Numbered from the stretch's first letter, positions 27,558 through 37,275 are shown. The stretch: 64,000 bases of DNA from Curtobacterium sp. VKM Ac-1395 (GCF_015350975.1 NZ_JADKRX010000001.1:824733-888732), one strand, 5' to 3'. The notes: generated by a model not told the origin, from the letters alone. Numbers and translations: made by a program.

Positions 27558-28789
27558 TTCGCGCTCCGCAAGGCAACTGCACGGTCGAGGAGGACCCGTT
27601 CCTCGTCGATGAGGCGCGTTTCCGTCCACACTGTGCTTGCATCTCGCGGGAGAAGCGCAGCCGCGGTGACCGCCTCGGCGACGCTGGCGCTGGTGCGAGG
27701 TTCCTCTCGGCCGATGGCGACTCCCGGGGCGTCAGCGAACTCGAGCACGGCTGCTGCCCCGGTCCCAGCGAAGACCACGACCGGGAGGCCGACCGCGGTG
27801 GCCTCACCGACCACGCCTGAGCCGCCTTCTCGCGCCGAGAGATGTATGAGGACATCCGCTGCGATCATCTCGGTGACGACCGCCTCTCGCGGGATCTGGC
27901 CGAGGAACCGGACGCGTTCGTCGACGCCGAGTTCGCGGGCCAGGGCGGCGAGTTCGTTCGGCCGTCCTGGAGCGGGTTTGCCGGCGATTCGCAGAGTCGC
28001 ATCGGCGAGCTCGGGAACCGACAACGCGGCGATCGCCAGCTCGAAACGCTTGAGGGGGACGAGGTTCCCCACGCACAACAGGCGCAGCGCTCCGCTCGTG
28101 GCGGTCCGTCGTGCATCGGTGTCCGGCGGTCGGATCGGTCTCGTGTTCGGGAACACCTCTGCGCGTGCTCCAACTGAGCGCACGACCTCGGCGAGGATGT
28201 TCGATGTCGTGAGCGTGAGGTCGACCTGTCGGGCGACACGTCGTGCGGACTTCCTGCTGATGAAGTCGCGGAGGCGCTGGATGACGTACCGCTTGCGCCA
28301 ATCGGCAGGGCGAGGCGCGAAGAGGTAGGCATCGGCGCGGCCGGTCGAACCGACCGGCCCCCAGACTGCGTAGGTGGTGGCCGGTAGCCAGGTGATGGGA
28401 GGGGCGAGGAGCTCGCTTGCGAACGTCACATGACGAGCGAGGACCACACGCGTCGTGTCGATGGTCGCGCGGACAGCGGCGGGGACTCGCCATGCCCAGA
28501 CCATGTGCTCGAGCCGCGTCAGCCGGTGGTGGTGGAGGAACCGGAGGTACCGGGGTTCTGCCGGACTGACGAGGATGAGTCGGGACACATCGCGCTTGAT
28601 CTCCTCGAGCCGGGCGATCGTCGCTACGCGGGACCGCTCGTTCATCACCGCCACGACCTGAAGGTCCCGCTCGTCGGCGATGGTCAACCACGACAGCAGG
28701 TACTCCCAGCCGATGGTCGGCTCGCTCGGGAGCCGCGGGTCGCAAGCGAAGGCCGTCAGCAGAACGACGTCTCGGTTCGAGGAGTTCAT
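27554..28789 (-). CDS. Glycosyltransferase, GT4-like
   Basis: The 411-residue product has a GT-B architecture. The N-terminal half contains TAFACDPRLPSEPTIGWEYL. The C-terminal nucleotide-sugar half has RLLCVGNLVPLKRFELAIAAL, RIAGKPAPGRPNELAALA, VRFLGQIPREAVV, and the E-x7-E region SAREGGSGVVGEATAVGLPVV. It adds one sugar to the lipid-linked EPS repeat in the cytoplasm. The start is ATG in an ATGA overlap with the upstream gene. Confidence 0.85.
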   Translation of the reverse strand: MNSSNRDVVLLTAFACDPRLPSEPTIGWEYLLSWLTIADERDLQVVAVMNERSRVATIARLEEIKRDVSRLILVSPAEPRYLRFLHHHRLTRLEHMVWAWRVPAAVRATIDTTRVVLARHVTFASELLAPPITWLPATTYAVWGPVGSTGRADAYLFAPRPADWRKRYVIQRLRDFISRKSARRVARQVDLTLTTSNILAEVVRSVGARAEVFPNTRPIRPPDTDARRTATSGALRLLCVGNLVPLKRFELAIAALSVPELADATLRIAGKPAPGRPNELAALARELGVDERVRFLGQIPREAVVTEMIAADVLIHLSAREGGSGVVGEATAVGLPVVVFAGTGAAAVLEFADAPGVAIGREEPRTSASVAEAVTAAALLPRDASTVWTETRLIDEERVLLDRAVALRSAK

Positions 28790-29709
28790 CGTCCGCCCCG
28801 GATGAGCGCAGCGCTGTACGCGCGGAATGCCCGTGCGGTCGGGTCGGCGCCGCCCCGGCGGACGGTGGCCACGAGGGCGCGGGACGAGAGACCGCCCGCA
28901 ACGATAAGGGTCCAGATCCACACTGCGAACGGGCGACGGCGGAGCGAGGTCGCGTAGAACTCACGGAGGTTCAACACCCAGGCCGCGTTCATCGACATCG
29001 AGTGCGAGCTGTCGCTCCCGCCGACCATGTGCGTGGCACGAGCTCGAGGAACGATCCAGACGCTCTGACCAGCCTCGCCGACACGGTGACAGAAGTCGAT
29101 GTCCTCGGCGTACATGAACCACCGTTCCGAGAGCCCGCCGACGGCGCTCCATGTCGTCATCGGCACGACCAGACATGCTCCCGTCACCCACTCGACCCGA
29201 GTCGTCCCAGTCACCTGTGCCGGCAGCAGGTAGTGCCCCTGCAGGGCCTCCGACCACTTGCCCAGGCGAGAGAGCCCGGAGTAGTGCGTGAACATCCGCC
29301 AGCACGACGGCATCCAGCCCGCTGAGACGATGCGTTGCGGCGCGGGCTGTTCGATGAACGGCGCGACGACGTCGCCCGGGTGCGAGTCGGAGGTCTCAGC
29401 CAGCAGTCGGACGTCATCGACGCCGATTGAAGCGTCGGGATTGAACAGCATCAGCATGCGTCCGTGTGCACGTGCTGCGGCGCGGTTGACCGCTTTGGCG
29501 AAGCCGAGGTTCTCAGTGCTCTCGATGAGCTCGACGTGTGGGAGCTGGTGCCTGACGAACTCTTGGGTGCCGTCGGTCGATGCGTTGTCGAACACGATCA
29601 CCTCGACGTCGGGCATCGAAGCCAGCCGCGACAGGTTCTCGCCGAGGACGTGGCGGCTGTTGAACGTCACGACCACGACCGAGAGCAGGATCGGCTCGCG
29701 TTCAGTCAT
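28786..29709 (-). CDS. Family 2 glycosyltransferase, rhamnosyltransferase-like
   Basis: The 307-residue GT-A enzyme starts with [12 protein letters not shown] and has the donor-binding segment [20 protein letters not shown] (metal-binding DxD-like), and [11 protein letters not shown] followed by [12 protein letters not shown]. This order resembles WbbL-type rhamnosyltransferases. The C-terminus has a hydrophobic stretch that may touch the membrane. It overlaps the upstream acyltransferase by 8 nt and the downstream glycosyltransferase by 4 nt. Confidence 0.88.
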   Translation of the reverse strand: MTEREPILLSVVVVTFNSRHVLGENLSRLASMPDVEVIVFDNASTDGTQEFVRHQLPHVELIESTENLGFAKAVNRAAARAHGRMLMLFNPDASIGVDDVRLLAETSDSHPGDVVAPFIEQPAPQRIVSAGWMPSCWRMFTHYSGLSRLGKWSEALQGHYLLPAQVTGTTRVEWVTGACLVVPMTTWSAVGGLSERWFMYAEDIDFCHRVGEAGQSVWIVPRARATHMVGGSDSSHSMSMNAAWVLNLREFYATSLRRRPFAVWIWTLIVAGGLSSRALVATVRRGGADPTARAFRAYSAALIRGGR

Positions 29710-30409
29710 CGTCGGCTTCGGGCTGCGCGGTTCTGGAACCGCGGTCTCGAGCGGGCACCCCCGCGACGATGTGGAAGGGCTCGACGTCCTTCGTCACGAC
29801 CGAGCCGGCGGCGATGACCGCACCGTCACCGATCGTGACGCCCTTGAGCACGGTTGCACCGGCACCGATCCACACGTCGTCACCGATGACGATCGGAGCC
29901 CGGCGGGAGCCCTGTGTCCGGATGGGGGTGGAGGGATCCTCGAAGACATGGTCCTCGCTCACCATCGTCACGTTCGGTCCGAGCAGGCAGTCGTTCCCGA
30001 TGGTGACGCCGCCTTGCCCCCAGATCAGGTTCGCGGCGCCGATCGCAGTCCGTGCTCCGACGCGGATGAACTCGCCGCGCTCGCTGATCACACCGCTGCC
30101 GAGGAGACGGGCACCGGGACCCACGGTCACGTTCGGACCCAGCGCTACCCCTCGACGGCAGAACGCGTCGATCAGCACACCCTCGCCGAGGGCGACGCCA
30201 GCGCCGACCGCGAGGTGGCTGCTGTTGCGGATCCGCACCCCGGCGCCGCGGAAGCGCAGTCCCGCCCGGTCCGATCTGCGTGGTAGTGACAGCCCGCGGA
30301 TCGCGTCCACACCCTTGTCGAGGACGAAGCTGCCGAGGACGGACGGGGGGATGTCACCGGGCAGCGGACGGCCGCGAAGACGCTCGTAGACGATTGCGAT
30401 GATGTTCAC
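29702..30409 (-). CDS. Second hexapeptide-repeat acyltransferase
   Basis: The 235-residue left-handed beta-helix protein has repeats such as [37 protein letters not shown] and [40 protein letters not shown], where acetyltransferases of this class usually have the catalytic His, is conserved. It is probably another O-acetyltransferase for the EPS repeat, distinct in sequence from the one at 25804. The GTG start lies one base after the upstream stop. Confidence 0.85.
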   Translation of the reverse strand: MNIIAIVYERLRGRPLPGDIPPSVLGSFVLDKGVDAIRGLSLPRRSDRAGLRFRGAGVRIRNSSHLAVGAGVALGEGVLIDAFCRRGVALGPNVTVGPGARLLGSGVISERGEFIRVGARTAIGAANLIWGQGGVTIGNDCLLGPNVTMVSEDHVFEDPSTPIRTQGSRRAPIVIGDDVWIGAGATVLKGVTIGDGAVIAAGSVVTKDVEPFHIVAGVPARDRGSRTAQPEADDD

Positions 30410-30410
30410 G

Positions 30411-31472
30411 TCAGTCCGTCGCTGTCCTTCGGGCGGTCTCCACCAGCCGGTGCCAGCCGATGGATGTGGAGGGGAGAGGCATCGAAGGATTCTGTCGAGC
30501 CGAGACCAACGCCGTGATCTGGTCGGCGATCGCGGCGACGTCCTGGGGATCTGCGTAGGCGGCGCCGGTGCCGAGCGTCTCGTGGAACACCGGACGATCA
30601 CTCGCCAGCACTGTTGCTCCGAGGTTGGCGGCTTCGAGCGGAGGAAGCCCCCAACCCTCGTCGAGCGACAAGAAGAGGAAGAGGCGGCAGTGCTCGTACA
30701 GCCACCGGAGCATTGCGTCCGAGACGCTCCCGAGGAAACGGACTGATCCCTCGGCAACGGCCGCCTCGGCTCGAGCCGAAAGCTGCTCACCACGCCCAGA
30801 TGCGGCCCCCACGACGATGAGGGGCTTCGTCACGTTGATCGTCCCGCTCTGCACCGCCGCCTCGATGGTGTTGCGGAGGTTCTTCCGGACGTTGAGCCTC
30901 CCGACGGTGAGGAGGAAGCTCTGAGCCTGGAGACCCTGCACCGGCTCCGCGAGCGCGTCCTGACCGAGGGACGCAGCAATGCCCAGGCCGACGGCCTGGA
31001 CGTCTCGCACTCGCCGGTTGTGGCTCCGGATTCGGCGCACCTCGTTCTGTGAACTGGTCAGCACTCGGCTCGCCCTGGTCATGAGGGGCGGGAGCAACGA
31101 CAGGTAGAGCCGCTCGGCCGGTGTGAACCACCGCGGGTTCGTCTGGAAGAGCACGTCGTGCACGAACACGACGGATGGACGGGCTCGAGAGAACGGAGCG
31201 AAGTTCTGCGCGACGATGAGATCGGCGTGCACCCGCCTCGCGACGCGAGGCAGGACCAGCACGTTCGCGAGCGGATGGAGCGGTGCAGGGGTGCCGATGA
31301 CTGTCGTGCTCGGGAACAGCACGCGGCTCTCGCGTTCAGCGCGCTCGGGCACGACGAGGAAGAGTTCGTCGTGCGGGTGCGCGATGAGCCATGCGGTGAT
31401 CGATTCGCGGAGCACCATACGACCGGACGGCGGTCCGTCGACGAGCCAGAAGGCGTCGATGACGACCTTCAT
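30411..31472 (-). CDS. Glycosyltransferase, GT4 family
   Basis: This 353-residue GT-B enzyme has [17 protein letters not shown] in the acceptor half, [20 protein letters not shown] at the domain switch, [12 protein letters not shown], and [23 protein letters not shown] (E-x7-E). It is typical of mannosyl- or rhamnosyltransferases working on lipid-linked glycans. The ATG overlaps the preceding stop (ATGA). The donor and linkage cannot be told from sequence. Confidence 0.87.
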   Translation of the reverse strand: MKVVIDAFWLVDGPPSGRMVLRESITAWLIAHPHDELFLVVPERAERESRVLFPSTTVIGTPAPLHPLANVLVLPRVARRVHADLIVAQNFAPFSRARPSVVFVHDVLFQTNPRWFTPAERLYLSLLPPLMTRASRVLTSSQNEVRRIRSHNRRVRDVQAVGLGIAASLGQDALAEPVQGLQAQSFLLTVGRLNVRKNLRNTIEAAVQSGTINVTKPLIVVGAASGRGEQLSARAEAAVAEGSVRFLGSVSDAMLRWLYEHCRLFLFLSLDEGWGLPPLEAANLGATVLASDRPVFHETLGTGAAYADPQDVAAIADQITALVSARQNPSMPLPSTSIGWHRLVETARRTATD

Positions 31473-32584
31473 CGGATTGGTCCTCGTCGGATGGTCTCCA
31501 GAGCGTCCGAGTACGCGGCACCCACTCGTTCCCAGGTGTACTCCGCCTTGGCACGTTCGCGTGCACGCGTGCTCATCGACTCCTGGCGTTCCGACGACGA
31601 GAGGACAGATCGGACACCGGCGATGATGCTCGCGGCGTCTGGCTGGACGAACACACCGGTGTCCGCCAGTACCTCGCGGTTGTAGACGGTGTCGCGGGCG
31701 ACCGTGGGAGCACCCGAGGCCATTGCCTGCACGAGCGCTGGATTCGTCCCACCGACGCTGTGGCCGTGGAAGTACGCGCCTGCGTCCTCCCAGAGTCGGT
31801 GGAGGTATGCGTCGTCGCGGACGTGACCGAGCCAGTGCACCCGTGGGTTCGTCTCGCTGAGGCGAGCTACCCGCTCGTCGAAGACCCCTCCGTACCCGGA
31901 GGACCCAACCACGACGACGTCGTGGTCCTCAGCGAGCGTCGGAGCTGCGCCGAGGAACTCCTCGATCGTGTTCTCTGGCACGAATCGTGCGACGACCAGC
32001 ACGTACTGGCGTCGGCCGAACTGCGTCGGCGATGCCTGGGCTGGACTGAAGTCGCCGCCGTAAGGGATGAACAGGCTCGTGCGCCCGAAGTTCCGCTTCC
32101 AGTAGTCCCCAAGAGCACGCGCATCGACCACGAGCCGGTCGGCGAAGGTCGCGGTGAGCCGAGCGCCGGCGCGGAAGACGGTCCGAGCAACACGACCCCA
32201 CTTCGCGCGCTCCCACTCGATGCCGTCGACATTGACGACCACGCGGATACCGCGGAGCTTCAGGAGCGGAAGCCAGAAGCCGTTCGCCACGTTCATGACG
32301 AGTGCGACGTCAGGCTTCTTCAAGATTGCGTGGAGGGCTGACGTGAAGCCGTACGAGAGGGTGCTGATCGACTTCTTGTCCGAGCCGACTGTGGTGACAC
32401 GGCGAACACGGGGATCGGCGCCCGCGTCGATCGTGGCTCCGGGGCGCCCGTACACGGTGACGTCCCATTCGTCGTCAGCGAGATACGGGGCGATGTGACG
32501 CACGGCTGTCTCGAATCCGCCGTAGTAGCTGGGATATCCCCTGGTACCGATGATCGCCACCGATCGCCGTTTCGACTTCGCCAA
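31469..32584 (-). CDS. Glycosyltransferase with DUF1972 N-terminus (rhamnosyltransferase-like)
   Basis: The opening SVAIIGTRGYPSYYGGFET is the hallmark of the DUF1972 plus GT1 proteins such as WchF/Cps2T, which add the second sugar (often rhamnose) to the priming sugar. The C-terminal half has QYVLVVARFVPENTIEEFL and GHSVGGTNPALVQAMASGAP. First gene of the seven-gene minus operon. The likely start is TTG at 32584 (371 aa): no ATG or GTG with a ribosome site is better placed. The start is uncertain by about 10 codons. Confidence 0.85.
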   Translation of the reverse strand: MAKSKRRSVAIIGTRGYPSYYGGFETAVRHIAPYLADDEWDVTVYGRPGATIDAGADPRVRRVTTVGSDKKSISTLSYGFTSALHAILKKPDVALVMNVANGFWLPLLKLRGIRVVVNVDGIEWERAKWGRVARTVFRAGARLTATFADRLVVDARALGDYWKRNFGRTSLFIPYGGDFSPAQASPTQFGRRQYVLVVARFVPENTIEEFLGAAPTLAEDHDVVVVGSSGYGGVFDERVARLSETNPRVHWLGHVRDDAYLHRLWEDAGAYFHGHSVGGTNPALVQAMASGAPTVARDTVYNREVLADTGVFVQPDAASIIAGVRSVLSSSERQESMSTRARERAKAEYTWERVGAAYSDALETIRRGPIR

Positions 32585-32678
32585 CGATCCCCCGGGTTCC
32601 GCGGCTCGGACCCGTACCGACCGCTCGCAGCAGGATGACCATAACGCACGCGAGGAATAGCCGTGGTGAGGCCAGAGC

Positions 32679-32761
32679 GACACCGCCGGAGTGTCCCGGC
32701 GAAAGACGGCGGCTGCCACGGGTGCCGCTGATCCGGTGCGGCTGTGACACCCGCCGGTGTC
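32679..32761. promoter_or_regulatory. Two GACAC...GTGTC dyads in the divergent EPS promoter region
   Basis: GACAC-CGCCGGA-GTGTC (32679-32695) and GACACC-CGCC-GGTGTC (32746-32761) are two near-copies of one inverted repeat. They lie about 50 bp apart between the divergent glycosyltransferase operon and the DUF4012 gene. They look like paired operators for one regulator. Confidence 0.5.
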
Positions 32762-32806
32762 GTCATCGCAAGGCCGCCTCGGTGGCGCGACCGTAGGATT
32801 GCGCCC

Positions 32807-34621
32807 ATGTCCGACCTTCCCGAGTCGCGACGGACCACAGCACGCCGAGGTTCCAGGGGCCGGCCCGTGCTGTGGATCGTGCTCGCGCTCGTCCTGTTGT
32901 TGATCCTCGCCGTCGCCTGGGTCGGCGTGCGTGGCCTGATGGCCAAGCGCGACCTCGAGCAGTCCGTGCAGCTCGTCAGCACGCTCCGGTCGGAGCTGGT
33001 CAGCGGCGACAGCGCCGCGGCGCAGAAGACGGCGGACGACCTGCAGGACCACGCGGCGGCGGCCCGGTCCCTGACCGGCGACCCGGTCTGGAGCGCGTTC
33101 CAGGTCCTCCCGTTCGTCGGGTCGAACCTGCGTGCCGTCCGCGAAGTCGCTGTCGTCGTGGACGATGTGGCGACGGGAGCCGTGAAGCCGGTGGCCGGCG
33201 TGATCGGTGATGTGAACGTGAAGGCGTTTGCGCCGAAGGGCGGCAAGCTCGACCTCGCTCCGCTGGTGAAGGCGCAGCCGGCCGTCCAGCGTGCGACGAC
33301 GGCGCTGGCGAAGGCCAATCGGGACGCAACGGCGATCGACACGTCAGACACGTTGTCCCCGGTCGTCAGCGCGGTGAACCAGCTCCGCAACGCCCTCTCG
33401 TCGGTCTTCGCACAAGCCGATGCTGCCAACCGGGCGGTACAGCTCGCCCCGGCGATGCTCGGGCACGGCGGTGACCGTCGGTATCTGCTGCTGTTCCAGA
33501 ACAACGCTGAGCTCCGCGCCGCGGGCGGTATCCCTGGAGCCGTAGCGCTCCTCGACGTCCGCGATGGCGCCGTTCACCTCTCGAACCAAGCCGCGGGTTC
33601 CACCTTCGACCAAGCTGACGGTCCGGTCCTCCCGCTGACGGTCGACACGCAGGGCCTGTACGGCGCCATCACCGGCGAGTACATGCAGGACGTCACCTTG
33701 ACGCCGCGCTTCGACGTTTCGGCAAAGCTCGCCCGCGAGATGTGGAAGCAGAAGTACGGGCAGCAGGTCGACGGCGTCCTCGCGATGGACCCGGTCACGC
33801 TGGCGTACATCCTCAAGGCCACCGGGCCCGTGCAGCTGCCGACCGGTGACACCCTGACGTCGGAGAACGCGGTGAAGCTGCTCCTGAGTGACGTCTACGC
33901 CAAGTACCCGGACCCCAAGGTTCAGGACGCCTTCTTCGCGTCGGCCGCGAGCGCCGTCTTCGACAAGGTGTCGAGTGGCGCGTTCGATCCGAAGGCCTTC
34001 ATCAGCGCGTTGACCGACGGAGTGCAGGAGAACCGGCTGCGCCTGTGGAGCGCGGACAAGTCCGAGCAGGACCGGCTCGAAGGGACCGCCGTGACCGGCC
34101 CGCTGCCGACGAGCAGCCCCTCTGAGCGGCAGTTCGGTGTCTACCTCAACGACGCCACCGGCGCGAAGATGGACTTCTACCTGCAGAAGACCGTCGCCGT
34201 CGGGAGCGCGGTGTGCCGTGCAGACGGCCGCCCGACGTCCGTGGTCCAAGTCACGCTGAAGAACACGGCTCCGGCCGACGCCGCGACGGGTCTCCCCGAT
34301 TACGTGACGGGTGCAGGGAACTTCGGAGTGGCGCCGGGCAAGGTCCAGACGAACGTCGCGGTCTACGCGGCCAAGGGCGAGATCTACCTCGGTTCGACGC
34401 AGGACGGCAAGGCAGCCGCTCCGCACACCGCAGTGGACGGGGACCACCCGGTCGTGCAGGTCCAGACGCTGCTCGCGCCCGGCCAGAGCACGACCTTCCG
34501 TGCGACGTTCCTCGGGTCCGCGAAACAGGCAAAGGCGGCGGTCACGGCCGTGTCCACCCCTACGATCGCGCAGTCCCCGGTGCTGCCGGCGACCGTCGAT
34601 TGCGGGAATCCTGCGGGTTGA
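32807..34621 (+). CDS. DUF4012-family membrane-anchored protein
   Basis: The 604-residue protein has one N-terminal transmembrane helix (about 22-45). A large extracytoplasmic part carries the DUF4012 core RRYLLLFQNNAELRAAGGIPGAVALLDVRDG, then VLAMDPVTLAYILKATGPV and a beta-rich C-terminal half. DUF4012 genes in Gram-positive bacteria often sit beside polysaccharide or sortase loci, and the domain has a fold suggestive of LytR-CpsA-Psr relatives. A role in attaching the polymer to the wall is possible but unproved. No separate LCP protein is in this window. Confidence 0.8.
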   Translation: MSDLPESRRTTARRGSRGRPVLWIVLALVLLLILAVAWVGVRGLMAKRDLEQSVQLVSTLRSELVSGDSAAAQKTADDLQDHAAAARSLTGDPVWSAFQVLPFVGSNLRAVREVAVVVDDVATGAVKPVAGVIGDVNVKAFAPKGGKLDLAPLVKAQPAVQRATTALAKANRDATAIDTSDTLSPVVSAVNQLRNALSSVFAQADAANRAVQLAPAMLGHGGDRRYLLLFQNNAELRAAGGIPGAVALLDVRDGAVHLSNQAAGSTFDQADGPVLPLTVDTQGLYGAITGEYMQDVTLTPRFDVSAKLAREMWKQKYGQQVDGVLAMDPVTLAYILKATGPVQLPTGDTLTSENAVKLLLSDVYAKYPDPKVQDAFFASAASAVFDKVSSGAFDPKAFISALTDGVQENRLRLWSADKSEQDRLEGTAVTGPLPTSSPSERQFGVYLNDATGAKMDFYLQKTVAVGSAVCRADGRPTSVVQVTLKNTAPADAATGLPDYVTGAGNFGVAPGKVQTNVAVYAAKGEIYLGSTQDGKAAAPHTAVDGDHPVVQVQTLLAPGQSTTFRATFLGSAKQAKAAVTAVSTPTIAQSPVLPATVDCGNPAG

Positions 34622-34656
34622 CGACACGGATTCTGGACTTTTCGGTGCCGATCGTG

Positions 34657-34671
34657 CCCCCATTCCGGGGG
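34657..34671. promoter_or_regulatory. CCCC-N5-GGGG palindrome (copy 2)
   Basis: CCCCC-ATTCC-GGGGG lies 36 bp after the DUF4012 stop. It could be that gene's short terminator or the distal member of the motif family seen before surface genes. The rest of the 386-bp gap before 35008 shows no frame; it holds an AT-richer stretch at 34760-34920 likely to carry the promoter of the next gene. Confidence 0.35.
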
Positions 34672-35007
34672 AGTTTCGGGCTTCGGGGCGGCCGGTGCGG
34701 CTCCACTCGGATGACCTGTCCACAGCCGATGCCGCGGACCGAGAACTGACCAGACGGCCCTGACCAGGGAAAACCTAGTGGTTGCCATGAGAACCATCGG
34801 AGCTGACCCTCTAGACCGCCTCTTCTGCCAACACGAGAGTTCACGCGTTCGTCACAAACTCCTTGCGTGGCACCTGTGAACTTCGGCTACTTTGAGGGAA
34901 CTTCGCCAACCGCACTTCAGGGAACCAGTGTCGCTCGGTTGTCTTGCGAGGGGTCAGGGCTCTGGGTCTCAGGGTCTGAAGGATCAGATTCTTAGGGGAA
35001 CAACTTC

Positions 35008-35571
35008 ATGAAGAAGCTCATTGCCGCGGTCGTGCTGGCTGGCGCCGCACTCATCGCGACCCCGGCTGCTGCCAACGCCGCCGGCTACGTCCCGACGTCC
35101 AACGTCTCCGTCACCGGCAGCACCGTCGCCGGCGGCACCACCGTCGTCAACTTCGGCGCGGGTTCCTTCGTCGGCAACGAGACCGTGAACATCTCGGTCA
35201 CCGGTGCCGGTGCCGTCACGCTCGGCGCCCTCCCGACGACCACCGTCTCGAAGGCGTACACCGCCTCCGCGACCGGCGCCGTCACCCCGCGCATCACCCT
35301 CCCGGCCGGCGCCTCCGGCACCTACACGCTGACCGCCACCGGTGCCACCTCGGGCAACGTCGGCACGGCTGCGCTCACCGCTGCTCCGGCCGCGGGTGCT
35401 GCCGCTGGTGGCGCAGCAACCGGTGCAGGCACCGGCTCGCTCGCCTTCACGGGTGGCACCATCTCCGCTCTCGCCCTCTGGGTCGGCGGCGGCGCTGTCG
35501 TCCTCGGTGGCGGCCTGCTCGTGGTCCGCGGTTCGGTTCGTCGCCAGCGCGACGGCCAGATCGCAGCCTGA
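35008..35571 (+). CDS. Small wall-anchored surface protein (LAFTG sorting signal)
   Basis: The 187-residue protein has a signal peptide (MKKLIAAVVLAGAALIATPA, cleavage near ANAAG). One Thr/Val/Gly-rich beta domain (26-125) and an Ala/Gly linker follow. The sorting signal is LAFTGG (about 147), then a hydrophobic helix and a VRRQRDGQ tail. LAxTG is the signal of class E sortases in actinobacteria. AGGGGA lies nine bases before the ATG. Small size and simple sequence suit an abundant structural or adhesive surface protein. Confidence 0.85.
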   Translation: MKKLIAAVVLAGAALIATPAAANAAGYVPTSNVSVTGSTVAGGTTVVNFGAGSFVGNETVNISVTGAGAVTLGALPTTTVSKAYTASATGAVTPRITLPAGASGTYTLTATGATSGNVGTAALTAAPAAGAAAGGAATGAGTGSLAFTGGTISALALWVGGGAVVLGGGLLVVRGSVRRQRDGQIAA

Positions 35572-35585
35572 GCACCTCTGCACGA

Positions 35586-35621
35586 ACGAAGCCGCTGGGA
35601 CCTCGGTCCCGGCGGCTTCGT
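35586..35621 (+). terminator. Terminator of the small surface protein gene
   Basis: ACGAAGCCGC-TGGGACC pairs with GGTCCC-GGCGGCTTCGT around a 2-nt turn. It begins 15 bp after the stop. Confidence 0.85.
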
Positions 35622-35669
35622 CGTTCCCGGAAGCTCCGTCAGCCAGGAACTCCGGATGAACGGACCCCG

Positions 35670-35795
35670 TCAGCGCGACAACAGCGCGACCACGACGAGC
35701 CCCACCGCCACGACACCGAGCACCGCGATCACGACGAACACCCACGGCCGCGTGCCAGGACGGGTCGGAGGACGGGGACGATCACGAGGGGCCAT
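35670..35795 (-). CDS. Possible 41-aa single-helix membrane protein
   Basis: ATG to stop encodes a Pro/Arg-rich head (MAPRDRPRPPTRPGTRPW) and one clean transmembrane helix (FVVIAVLGVVAVGLVVVALL). It follows the VanZ gene with a 14-bp gap on the same strand, so it could be cotranscribed. The ribosome site is weak. Many such mini-proteins exist beside membrane genes, but proof is lacking. Confidence 0.45.
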   Translation of the reverse strand: MAPRDRPRPPTRPGTRPWVFVVIAVLGVVAVGLVVVALLSR

Positions 35796-35809
35796 GCCCG
35801 AAGCCTGGG

Positions 35810-36700
35810 TCACCGAGATGTGAGCGACCCGCTCCGCCCCACCACCACGACCCCCACGAGCGCCCCGATGACCGCCCCGCACGTGTTCGAGACGACGTCG
35901 TCCACGGACCCGAACCGCGACGGCAGGAACAGCGACTGCGACACCTCGATCACGACGCTCAGCAGGAACCCCGTCCCCGCGCCGACCCACCACCGGCGCG
36001 CACCGAGCAGCAGCACCACGAAGACGCCGAGCGGCACGAAGAACACCACGTTCGCCGAGAACTCCGTCGCCGCGTAGTCGAACCACCCCGGCAGTCCGAT
36101 CCCGTGCAGGCGCTCGAGCGTCCGCAGCAGCCACGGCTGCGCCCCGGCGTCCACCGGTGACCCCGTGAACGCGATGACGCCCACGACCGCCGCGTACACG
36201 GCCCCGAGGACCACGGCAGCCCGCCGACTCCGTCCGTCCGCCCGCAGCGCGCTCCTGCCCGCGTCCCGCAGCGTCCGGTGCGCGGCCAGCCCCAGCGTCC
36301 CGAGCGCCACCCCGACGGCGGCAGCGGTCACCAGGGACCGGAACGTGGTGAACGGCGCAGCGTGCACGAGTGCGAGCGCGACGGCGCCCACCACCGCCAC
36401 CAGCAGGCTCACGAGCGCGGCTCGCCGCACCGGCAGGGGCTCCGGCCTGGAGGCTCGACCCGCCCCCGCCATGAGCGCCGGCAGACAGGCGGTCACCCCG
36501 GTGACGACCGCGGCCAGGACGAAGTCGACGGACAGGGTGAGCGTGCCGTGCCCGACGCGGGTCCGGAGCGCGTTCGCGACCCGGAGCACGGCGGACACCG
36601 CGGCCTGCGCTGACGCGGGGACGAGGACCATCGCCACCACGACCACCCCGAGCACGACCAGGAGCGCCCGCGCGAGCAGCTCGGTCCGTCGCGGCGTCAT
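35810..36700 (-). CDS. VanZ-family membrane protein
   Basis: The 296-residue protein has seven or eight hydrophobic helices. The C-terminal half carries the VanZ pattern: FSANVVFFVPLGVF, then SVVIEVSQSLFLPSRFGSVDDVVSNTCGAVIG. VanZ homologues alter the cell surface and give low-level teicoplanin resistance in enterococci; most others are of unknown role. The N-terminal 150 residues are an extra helical part not seen in short VanZ proteins. Confidence 0.85.
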   Translation of the reverse strand: MTPRRTELLARALLVVLGVVVVAMVLVPASAQAAVSAVLRVANALRTRVGHGTLTLSVDFVLAAVVTGVTACLPALMAGAGRASRPEPLPVRRAALVSLLVAVVGAVALALVHAAPFTTFRSLVTAAAVGVALGTLGLAAHRTLRDAGRSALRADGRSRRAAVVLGAVYAAVVGVIAFTGSPVDAGAQPWLLRTLERLHGIGLPGWFDYAATEFSANVVFFVPLGVFVVLLLGARRWWVGAGTGFLLSVVIEVSQSLFLPSRFGSVDDVVSNTCGAVIGALVGVVVVGRSGSLTSR

Positions 36701-36763
36701 GGGAGCGACCGTATCGCCCGCGGGGCGGTGTCCCCCGATCCGCGATTGTCCGAACCGCGAGTA

Positions 36764-36795
36764 CCCCGGTGGGGGACGTGTACCCCGGTCTGGGG
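36764..36795. promoter_or_regulatory. CCCC-N5-GGGG palindromes (copies 3 and 4)
   Basis: TACCCC-GGT-GGGGG (36762-36775) and TACCCC-GGTCT-GGGGT (36781-36796) stand side by side 150-180 bp upstream of the first small paralogue. The second has the same C-T before GGGG as copies 1 and 5. The remaining part of this 242-bp gap has no frame. Confidence 0.5.
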
Positions 36796-36942
36796 TGCAT
36801 CAGCCCCGCGAAACCGGGGCCGTCTGATGGAGGGCATGAACGCAAGCCGTGAATGCCCGGGGCTGGATGGCGGCGGGCATCGCCGAGGCCATAGATTTCT
36901 GGGACAGCACGATGTACCCCGGATCGCGACAGGAGCAGCGCC

Positions 36943-37275
36943 ATGAGCATCACCGCCAGCAGCACGCAGACGCACCGTGAACTCACCCTCGACACCGAGA
37001 CGGTGGACACGATCGCGATCCTCGAAGCCGGGGTCGCCCCCAGCGCCCGTCCGGCCCGCGCCAAGCTCACCTGGACGCAGGAGGACGACGGCGAATGGGT
37101 CGCCAACTACGGCGGGTACTTCGGCGGCTCGGTCGACAAGGTCGCGAACCGCTACGTCGCATCGGACACGTTCGGCCTGGTCGTCGGTGACTTCGCCTCG
37201 CTCGAGGACGCCCAGACGAACCTCGCCGACCGCCTGCACGTGATGCTCCCGCCGGTCATCCGCCCGGTCGACTGA
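36943..37275 (+). CDS. Unknown small acidic protein, paralogue A (110 aa)
   Basis: It has no signal peptide or membrane segment, so it should be cytoplasmic. The conserved core reads LDTETVDTIAILEA, PARAKLTWT, WVANYGGYFGGSVDK, VASDTFG, VGDF.SLEDAQ and LADRLHVMLPPVIR. This pattern of alternating strands with a final helix suggests a compact alpha/beta fold. The gene is followed 59 bp later by a close paralogue and preceded by paired CCCC-N5-GGGG palindromes. The ATG has GGAG at proper spacing. I recognise no family. Confidence 0.8.
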   Translation: MSITASSTQTHRELTLDTETVDTIAILEAGVAPSARPARAKLTWTQEDDGEWVANYGGYFGGSVDKVANRYVASDTFGLVVGDFASLEDAQTNLADRLHVMLPPVIRPVD

